Below, piece after piece: positions 6,898-12,115 of a stretch of 12,115 nucleotides of DNA. Position 1 is the stretch's first letter; the number at the start of each line of letters is the position of its first letter. This stretch comes from Bacteroidales bacterium (lineage in GTDB: Bacteria > Bacteroidota > Bacteroidia > Bacteroidales > B18-G4). The position numbers and the translations under genes are program-made. The notes under the pieces are model-generated. The model made no database searches. It was not told the DNA's origin and saw nothing but the letters and a program-made list of their open reading frames with translations. The DNA lies in assembly GCA_023145125.1 (NCBI GenBank), contig JAGLEK010000096.1, positions 1-12,115 on the forward strand, read 5' to 3'.

Positions 6898-7215
6898 TTA
6901 AAGAAGCTTCAGAAGTTTTCCTTCAAGCACCTTTTTCGGAACCGCACCAACCTGCTTATCCACTTGCTCACCACCTTTAAAGAAAAGTATTGTGGGGATA
7001 TTCCTGATCCCAAATTTCTTGGTAATGTCTGCATTTTGGTCAACATTAAGTTTTCCAACCACTGCTTTGTCTCCGTATTCTTCGCCGAGTTGGTGCACGA
7101 TAGGTCCCACCATACGGCAAGGGCCGCACCACTCTGCCCAAAAGTCAACAATTACAGGTTTATCTGACTGGAGTACGAGCTCCTCAAAATTAGCATCGGT
7201 AAATTCTAAAGCCAT
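6898..7215 (-). CDS. trxA: Thioredoxin
   Basis: A 105-residue single-domain thioredoxin, the usual length for TrxA. The active site W29-C30-G-P-C33 is intact, preceded by VDFWAE (23-28), with D24 as the buried acid. The cis-proline loop is I73-P74-T75, and the C-terminal GG block (81-82) is in place. There is no signal peptide, so it acts in the cytosol, reducing disulfides in ribonucleotide reductase, peroxiredoxins and similar clients with electrons from thioredoxin reductase, which is not in this window. It follows dnaE on the same strand after a 93-base gap that holds its own -7 element, and is followed by an intrinsic terminator, so it can be expressed independently of dnaE. Confidence 0.97.
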   Translation of the reverse strand: MALEFTDANFEELVLQSDKPVIVDFWAEWCGPCRMVGPIVHQLGEEYGDKAVVGKLNVDQNADITKKFGIRNIPTILFFKGGEQVDKQVGAVPKKVLEGKLLKLL

Positions 7216-7251
7216 TTTTCTAATTTATTAAGGTTAACATTATTGAAACTA

Positions 7252-7259
7252 CAAAAGTA
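7252..7259 (-). promoter_or_regulatory. trxA promoter, Bacteroidota -7 element
   Basis: On the minus strand this reads TACTTTTG, an exact match to the Bacteroidota -7 consensus TAnnTTTG. It sits 36 bases before the trxA start, predicting a leader of roughly 30 bases that is AT-rich and lacks a Shine-Dalgarno site. A TTTG that could act as the -33 box lies 24 bases upstream, slightly farther than usual. Confidence 0.6.
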
Positions 7260-7308
7260 AGGTTTTATTTCTTTGCCGGTCTTCAAATAATACATTAACA
7301 ATCCCGGA

Positions 7309-10300
7309 TCAATTAAGTTTGTACCCGATCTCAGGAAGTCTCTTCAGTTCCCTGATAAAATATGCCGGATCTACGGCATTGTTGCGCGGTTGCATGTGAA
7401 GGTATGCTTTGTTTACCGTATCCTCTATCCTGATCTTTACAAGACAATTCCCTGATTTTGCCTTGATCATTTTTTTAAGGCTGCCGATCAATTCTGCACT
7501 GACCTCGTCAGCATTCAATGTCAGGGTGATGCTCTTTGTAAGCTTCTCAAGAGCATCAGCCATCAGGCTGATACCGATAACTTTCACCTCCAGCTGCTCC
7601 TGATCTCCCCTTCTGACCTGAACCCGCACCTTTACAAGCACGTTGAAGCCCTCAACAAGAAAATGCTTCATTTTAAGGTAATCCTCCGAAAACAGGAAAA
7701 ACTTTTTAGTGTCGTTAAAGTCTTCCAGTATGAAAGAACCATATGGCTTACCCATTTTCGTCATTCGTTCCTGTGCACCTGTTATCATACCGGCTATGGT
7801 GACCACCTTGTTAAAATATTTTTTGGGTTCAGCAAAGAGTTCAGTCAGGGCGGTATCACAGAAATTCTCTATCTCCAGTGCAAAGTCATCCAGCGGGTGC
7901 CCCGAAATGTAAAAGCCCGTCACTTCCTTTTCCTTTCGCAGTTGTTCAATCTTTGTGTAGTGGTTACAGTCCGGCATGATTGGATCCTGCGCCTCAACCG
8001 TGCTATCTTCTCCAAACAGTGACTGCTGGGCTGAGTTTTTCTTATCCTGGTAACTGCCACCGTGGCGGATCACCTTTTCGAGGAAGATCGTATCATCGGT
8101 ATGTTGCCTGTAAAAGTACTGTGCCCTGTGCGTACCTTCGAAGTTGTCGAAGGCCCCGGCCATGGCCAATGCTTCAAAGCATGTCTTGTTCACTGCTTTC
8201 AGGTTTACCCTTTTGGCCATATCAAATATGCTTGTAAAGGGGCCGTTTTCCTTTTTCTCGGCGAGGATAGCACTTACCGCGGCTTCGCCAACCCCCTTGA
8301 TGGCACCAAGGCCAAAACGCACCATGCCATTCTTTGTCACCGTGAAGTTAAAAGCACTTTCATTGACATCAGGGCCCAACACATCAATATTCTGCCGTTT
8401 GCTTTCCTCAATGAAAAAGGTGATCTTCTTAATATCATTCAGGTTATGCGTGAGCACGGCAGCCATATATTCAGAAGGGTAATGTGCTTTGAGGTATGCA
8501 GTCTGGTAGGCGATCAGCGAATATGCCGCCGAGTGGGAACGGTTAAACCCATATTCGGCAAAACGTTCCATGATGCCAAAGATCTCTTCAGCTTTTACTT
8601 TTTCAATGTTTTTCTTGAGAGCACCTTCAACAAATTCGATCTTCTGCTCCCGCATGATCTCGATCTTCTTTTTCCCCATAGCACGGCGAAGAAGGTCGGC
8701 TTTTCCGAGGGAGAAACCGGCCATGACCTGGGCAGTCTGCATGATCTGCTCCTGGTACACCATAATACCAAAGGTGGGCTTAAGTATCTCCTCCAGCATG
8801 GGATGCGGATAAGTAACTTTTTCCTGTCCATGCTTGCGCTTGATATAGACCTCGATGAACTGCATCGGCCCGGGGCGGTACAGAGCATTCATGGCGATGA
8901 GATCCTCGATATTGGTTGGCTTCAGTTCCTTCAGGTGTGCACGCATTTTCTCTGATTCAAACTGGAATGTGCCTATTGTCTCACCCCTCTGATAAAGCTG
9001 GAAAGTTTGTTCATCATCCAGGGGTATCTCGTCGATATCGATCTCGATATCTTCACTCATCTTGACATTTTCAATGGCATCCTTGATGATTGAAAGGGTC
9101 TTCAGTCCCAGGAGGTCCATCTTGAGCATCCCAACGCTTTCCACCAGTTTCCCCTCATATTGTGTCACCATGAGTTCTGAATCTTTGGCAGTGCTGAGAG
9201 GGAGGTGTTCGATCAGGTTATTTGGGCCTATGATCACACCGCATGCGTGGGTTCCGGTGTGCCTGGCGGATCCTTCAAGGGTTTCTGCAAAGATGAGGGT
9301 CTTTTTCTCCAGCTCTTTTCCATTTTTCTTGATGTCTGCCAGCTCCGGCACCTCTCTATATGCTGCGTTGAGTAAAATACCCGGCCGATCAGGAACCAGC
9401 TTTGCCAACCTGTCGGCATCAGGCAGGGGTAGTTTGAGAACCCGGGCAACATCGCGTATGGCACTTCTTGCTGCCATGGTTCCAAAGGTTACGATCTGTG
9501 CAACCTTTTCCCTGCCATATTTTTGTACGACATAGTTGAGCACACTTTCCCTGCCTTCGTCATCAAAGTCAACATCAATATCCGGCATTGTTACCCTTTC
9601 AGGATTCAGGAAACGCTCAAAAAGAAGGTTGTATTTTATAGGGTCAATATTGGTGATCCCGGTGCAAAAGGCAACAGCCGAGCCCGCTGCAGAGCCCCTT
9701 CCGGGCCCTACGAACACCTTCATCCTGCGTGCTTCGGCAATGAAGTCCTGTACAATGAGAAAGTAACCGGGAAATCCCATTTCCCTGATCACGGAAAGTT
9801 CAAAGTCGAGCCGTTCGCTGACCTCCCTGCTGATCTCCGGATACAATTTTTCCGCACCTTCATAGGTCAGGTGCCTGAGATAATCATCTTCGGAATCAAA
9901 TCCTTCAGGTAAGGGGAAATGCGGCAGGACTATCTCCCTGGTGGTGATCTCAAAATCCTCAACCTTATTAACAATTTCCTGTGTATTGGCAATTGCCTCA
10001 GGGTATTGTGCAAATAGATCTGCCATTTCCTGAGGTGTTTTCAGGAATTCCTGCCCTGTGTAATGCATGCCGGATGTATCGTCGAGGTCTCTTCCTGTAT
10101 TAAGACAAATAAGGATACGGTGGGCATCGTAATCGTCGGCGTTGATAAAATGCACATCATTGGTGGCGATCACTTTAACATTATATTTAGCAGCCATCTT
10201 TATGAGGACCTCATTCACCAGTTTTTGTTCCGGATGTCCATGGTCCTGCATTTCCAGGTAAAAATCTTCCCCAAAGATCTCAAGGTATTCCAACAGCACC

Positions 10301-10770
10301 GCTTCTGCTTTTTCCTGCCCATGCATCCGTATAACAGTTGGGATCTCGCCACCAAGGCAGGCCGATGACGCCATCAGGCCCTCGCTATACTCACGAAGCA
10401 ATTCTTTGTCAATACGCGGTGTATAATAAAAGCCTTCGAGATAACCTATAGAGCTAAGCTTCGAAAGGTTATGATAGCCCTTCTTGTTCTTCGCAAGAAG
10501 GATGAGGTGATGCCCGCTCCGGTCAACTTTTTCTGATTTCTTTTTTCTTCCTTCTGCAGCAACATAAACCTCACATCCAATGATAGGCTTGATCCCTTTT
10601 TTTTTCGCAGCCTGTATAAATAAGGGAACCCCGAACATATTTCCATGATCGGTAATGGCCAGGGCCTTCATCCCGTTGATCTCAGCCTTTTCAAAAAGCG
10701 CATCGATCTTGCTTGCCCCATCAAGGATGGAAAACTGGGTATGTACATGAAGGTGCGTAAATTCAGGCAT
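7309..10770 (-). CDS. dnaE: DNA polymerase III alpha subunit
   Basis: A 1153-residue replicative polymerase of the DnaE type (no inserted DnaQ-like exonuclease, unlike PolC). The N-terminal PHP domain begins with HLHVHT (6-11). Candidate metal ligands for that domain are all present: H8, H10, D17, H42, E67, H88, C138, D205 and H207. The polymerase core has the catalytic aspartates D399 and D401 in MPDIDVDFDD, with the third acid at D552 in KMDLLGL; GPGRGSAAGS (355-364) is the conserved glycine loop. A likely beta-clamp-binding pentapeptide QQSLF lies at 915-919. An OB-fold follows at about 985-1070 and a C-terminal tail that should contact the clamp-loader tau subunit. Gene product works in the replisome with clamp and epsilon. 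An A9 tract (10597-10605) encodes K56-K58. The start at 10770 gives the standard family N-terminus. trxA lies 93 bases downstream. Confidence 0.97.
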   Translation of the reverse strand: MPEFTHLHVHTQFSILDGASKIDALFEKAEINGMKALAITDHGNMFGVPLFIQAAKKKGIKPIIGCEVYVAAEGRKKKSEKVDRSGHHLILLAKNKKGYHNLSKLSSIGYLEGFYYTPRIDKELLREYSEGLMASSACLGGEIPTVIRMHGQEKAEAVLLEYLEIFGEDFYLEMQDHGHPEQKLVNEVLIKMAAKYNVKVIATNDVHFINADDYDAHRILICLNTGRDLDDTSGMHYTGQEFLKTPQEMADLFAQYPEAIANTQEIVNKVEDFEITTREIVLPHFPLPEGFDSEDDYLRHLTYEGAEKLYPEISREVSERLDFELSVIREMGFPGYFLIVQDFIAEARRMKVFVGPGRGSAAGSAVAFCTGITNIDPIKYNLLFERFLNPERVTMPDIDVDFDDEGRESVLNYVVQKYGREKVAQIVTFGTMAARSAIRDVARVLKLPLPDADRLAKLVPDRPGILLNAAYREVPELADIKKNGKELEKKTLIFAETLEGSARHTGTHACGVIIGPNNLIEHLPLSTAKDSELMVTQYEGKLVESVGMLKMDLLGLKTLSIIKDAIENVKMSEDIEIDIDEIPLDDEQTFQLYQRGETIGTFQFESEKMRAHLKELKPTNIEDLIAMNALYRPGPMQFIEVYIKRKHGQEKVTYPHPMLEEILKPTFGIMVYQEQIMQTAQVMAGFSLGKADLLRRAMGKKKIEIMREQKIEFVEGALKKNIEKVKAEEIFGIMERFAEYGFNRSHSAAYSLIAYQTAYLKAHYPSEYMAAVLTHNLNDIKKITFFIEESKRQNIDVLGPDVNESAFNFTVTKNGMVRFGLGAIKGVGEAAVSAILAEKKENGPFTSIFDMAKRVNLKAVNKTCFEALAMAGAFDNFEGTHRAQYFYRQHTDDTIFLEKVIRHGGSYQDKKNSAQQSLFGEDSTVEAQDPIMPDCNHYTKIEQLRKEKEVTGFYISGHPLDDFALEIENFCDTALTELFAEPKKYFNKVVTIAGMITGAQERMTKMGKPYGSFILEDFNDTKKFFLFSEDYLKMKHFLVEGFNVLVKVRVQVRRGDQEQLEVKVIGISLMADALEKLTKSITLTLNADEVSAELIGSLKKMIKAKSGNCLVKIRIEDTVNKAYLHMQPRNNAVDPAYFIRELKRLPEIGYKLN

Positions 10771-10807
10771 ATTCGGAAAGGATCAAAAATTCTCAAAATT
10801 TATCACA

Positions 10808-10815
10808 CAAAATTA
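10808..10815 (-). promoter_or_regulatory. Possible dnaE promoter, -7 element
   Basis: On the minus strand this reads TAATTTTG, an exact TAnnTTTG match, 37 bases before the dnaE start. No good -33 box is visible at the usual distance, and a second near match with one extra base (TAAATTTTG) lies closer, at 10794-10802. In such an AT-rich region an exact match can occur by chance. Confidence 0.4.
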
Positions 10816-10860
10816 GCTAAAAAGCAAGTGCATTTATTGATTGTTAATAAAAAATAATTA

Positions 10861-10974
10861 ATGCCAATCCCATTCAGGCATATATGTATAGTCCTGATTT
10901 TATGGTCTTTACAAATTGCATTTGGTTATAAGTACTTGATGTATCGGCATATACAGCAAGCACTTTTTGAATGA
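10861..10974 (+). CDS. Doubtful 37-residue small ORF with a hydrophobic segment
   Basis: An ATG-initiated frame runs to TGA at 10972-10974. The peptide begins MPIPFRHICIVLILW and contains a stretch of about 20 mainly hydrophobic residues (8-27), flanked by Arg, Lys and His, like a single-pass small membrane protein. It lies divergent to dnaE and 57 bases before the start of the 118-residue gene. No promoter element is obvious and the family is unknown to me. An ORF this short can occur by chance; I list it because its composition is not random-looking. Confidence 0.2.
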   Translation: MPIPFRHICIVLILWSLQIAFGYKYLMYRHIQQALFE

Positions 10975-11010
10975 AGTTCGAACAGGCGGACGGCATTTCC
11001 GAAAGATCAA

Positions 11011-11018
11011 TATCTTTG
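11011..11018 (+). promoter_or_regulatory. Promoter -7 element for the 118-residue protein gene
   Basis: TATCTTTG, followed by C, is an exact match to TAnnTTTG(Y). It ends 13 bases before the ATG at 11032, so transcription would start only about 7-9 bases ahead of the start codon, giving a very short leader. A TTTG at the usual -33 distance is not seen. Confidence 0.6.
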
Positions 11019-11031
11019 CAAAAAATCAATC

Positions 11032-11388
11032 ATGGAATTCTCAAGAGAAAACAAGCTGGAAGCCATTGCAGACCTCAACCGTGTTTTTGCTGAGCATCTG
11101 GAAATATCTGACATCCCCCCTGATGAAAGCCGGGAAGAGATACTGAAAAGGATACAGCGGGCTGATGATGAATATTTCAGCATTCTGGCATCATTCAATA
11201 ATGCCTGGTTAGCCTGGGATTACATCAGAACTGATAAGGAGTTGAAGATTAAGGTGGAAGATGTATGGAAGATGGAAATGGACAGGCATAAAGCGATCTT
11301 TGAGGAAACCAAAACCGAAGTGCTCAAGCTTGCCTCCGACAATAAGGTTGATCTGGAACCACTGATGCTCAGAATCAACTGGCTGTAA
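11032..11388 (+). CDS. Uncharacterised 118-residue protein
   Basis: I do not recognise this family. The protein is acidic and predicted largely helical, with no signal peptide, no membrane segment and no cysteine. Notable features are IPPDESREEILKRIQRADDE (28-47), NAWLAWDYIRTDKELKIKVE (57-76) and a charged helix at about 78-105; the ending LEPLMLRINWL is hydrophobic. It is preceded by an exact -7 element close to the start, and followed after 97 bases by rpsP, which has its own promoter signal, so it is probably transcribed alone. The gene's codon content and base composition look like the neighbours', so it seems a resident gene rather than a recent arrival. Coding status is likely because of the promoter match and the clean start. 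Confidence 0.7.
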   Translation: MEFSRENKLEAIADLNRVFAEHLEISDIPPDESREEILKRIQRADDEYFSILASFNNAWLAWDYIRTDKELKIKVEDVWKMEMDRHKAIFEETKTEVLKLASDNKVDLEPLMLRINWL

Positions 11389-11419
11389 AATATTGCATTC
11401 ATTTCTTTTTTATTCCAAA

Positions 11420-11435
11420 AAATATCCGGATATTT
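11420..11435. promoter_or_regulatory. 16-base perfect palindrome at the rpsP promoter
   Basis: AAATATCCGGATATTT is perfectly self-complementary and overlaps the proposed -7 element of rpsP by seven bases. A dimeric regulator bound here would block RNA polymerase. No T-tract follows, so it is not an intrinsic terminator for the gene upstream. Whether any protein binds it is unknown. Confidence 0.45.
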
Positions 11436-11436
11436 G
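11429..11436 (+). promoter_or_regulatory. Likely rpsP promoter, near-consensus -7 element
   Basis: GATATTTG followed by C differs from TAnnTTTG only at the first base. It lies 49 bases before the rpsP ATG, predicting an AT-rich leader of roughly 40-45 bases without a Shine-Dalgarno site. The similarity to other Bacteroidota ribosomal-gene promoters supports the assignment, but the -33 box is not evident. Confidence 0.45.
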
Positions 11437-11485
11437 CACCCCCAAAAACGGGATATATTTATTTAATAATTATAATCAATTTATT

Positions 11486-12115
11486 ATGCCAGCAAAAATC
11501 AGATTGCAGAGACGAGGCAGAAAGGCAAGACCTTTTTACCATATCGTCATAGCGGATGGTCGTGCACCACGAGACGGGAAATTCATTGAAAAAATTGGCA
11601 CTTACAATCCTATCGTCGAGCCTGCCGACATCCAGCTTAATTTCGACAGAGCCCTTTACTGGCTCCAGTCAGGCGCACAGCCTACCGACACTGTCAGGAC
11701 TATCTTGTCCTTTAAAGGTGTTATGTATAAAAACCACCTCCTGAAAGGGGTGAAAAAAGGAGCCCTCACAGAAGAACAGGCCGAGGCCAAATTCCAGGCA
11801 TGGCTGAGCGAAAAAGAAGCCAAGGCCGACAACAAGGTCAAAGAAAGCGAACTTGCGAAAAAAGAAGCAAACAAGCAGGTTCTTGAAGCTGAGAAGCTTG
11901 TAAGAGAAACACGTGCAAAAGATATTGCTGCCAAGCGTGCAGCCGCTATTGAAAAGCAGGTAGAAGCCGCCAGGGAAGAGATCACGGCAGAAGCCGCAGA
12001 AGAAGCAGAGGAAGTGAAGGAAGAAGTGAAGAAGGAAGAAGTAAAAGATGAAGCTGCTGCTGCAGAAGTGAAGATTGAAGAAGTAAAAGGAGAAGAACCC
12101 AAGGCTGAGGAAGTG
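11486..12115 (+). CDS. rpsP: 30S ribosomal protein S16, long C-terminal extension, 3' end outside the window
   Basis: The frame is open for 210 codons to the last base without a stop, so the gene is cut by the window. Residues 1 to about 80 are a canonical S16: MPAKIRLQRRGRKARPFYHI, then ADGRAPRDGKFIEKIGTYNP and the block LNFDRALYWLQSGAQPTDTV (51-70). S16 binds 16S rRNA early in 30S assembly. From about residue 95 a long Ala/Glu/Lys-rich extension follows, probably helical or coiled-coil, with repeated EEVK units (for example 175-178, 179-182, 184-187 and 198-201). Extended S16 proteins are known in Bacteroidota, but here the extension already exceeds 110 residues. In many bacteria rimM and trmD follow; that cannot be seen here. 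Start codon is certain from the conserved N-terminus. Confidence 0.97.
   Translation, partial: MPAKIRLQRRGRKARPFYHIVIADGRAPRDGKFIEKIGTYNPIVEPADIQLNFDRALYWLQSGAQPTDTVRTILSFKGVMYKNHLLKGVKKGALTEEQAEAKFQAWLSEKEAKADNKVKESELAKKEANKQVLEAEKLVRETRAKDIAAKRAAAIEKQVEAAREEITAEAAEEAEEVKEEVKKEEVKDEAAAAEVKIEEVKGEEPKAEEV

Noticed and set aside
8062..8955. Long ORF (297 codons) antisense to dnaE
   Set aside because: The opposite strand is an unmistakable polymerase gene with conserved motifs; the antisense product shows no domain and is a codon-bias shadow.
11656..12102. Ser/Ala/Phe-rich minus-strand ORF of 148 codons
   Set aside because: It is the complement of the Glu/Lys/Ala-rich tail of S16; such composition keeps the antisense frame open without being coding.

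Overview
The window looks like a chromosomal segment from a member of the Bacteroidota, probably Bacteroidales or a related environmental order. Four signs support this. The secreted peptidase ends in a type IX secretion (T9SS) sorting domain. Several genes are preceded by the Bacteroidota -7 element TAnnTTTG, and none has a clear Shine-Dalgarno site. Ribosomal protein S16 carries a long Ala/Glu/Lys-rich tail. A PorV/PorQ-like outer-membrane protein is present. Species cannot be told from this sequence alone.

Layout. Positions 1-405 hold an intrinsic terminator for a gene outside the window, then non-coding DNA with a degenerate 7-base periodic repeat. Positions 406-3344 are a two-gene plus-strand unit with a 4-base overlap: a PorV/PorQ-like beta-barrel protein, then a 706-residue outer-membrane protein with a ComEA-like helix-hairpin-helix module at its N-terminus. 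Positions 3361-3850 are a small AT-richer cassette encoding a GxxExxY (PD-(D/E)XK-like) protein, bracketed by 36-base imperfect inverted repeats. Positions 3907-6818 (minus strand) encode a DUF58 protein followed 8 bases later by a T9SS-exported M1 metallopeptidase. Positions 6842-10770 (minus strand) hold dnaE, then trxA, then a clear intrinsic terminator. Positions 10771-11031 are a divergent intergenic region with promoter elements facing both ways and a doubtful 37-codon ORF. Positions 11032-11388 encode an unrecognised 118-residue protein. Positions 11486-12115 are rpsP, cut by the window end.

How the genes fit together. dnaE and trxA are housekeeping functions (replicative polymerase, cytosolic disulfide reduction), and rpsP is a core ribosomal gene. 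The rest is mostly cell envelope: an outer-membrane pair of unknown role, and a peptidase whose C-terminal domain implies export by T9SS. The parts most worth a second look are the inverted-repeat-flanked GxxExxY cassette, the helix-hairpin-helix/outer-membrane-barrel pair, the 16-base perfect palindrome over the rpsP promoter, and an A9 tract early in dnaE.
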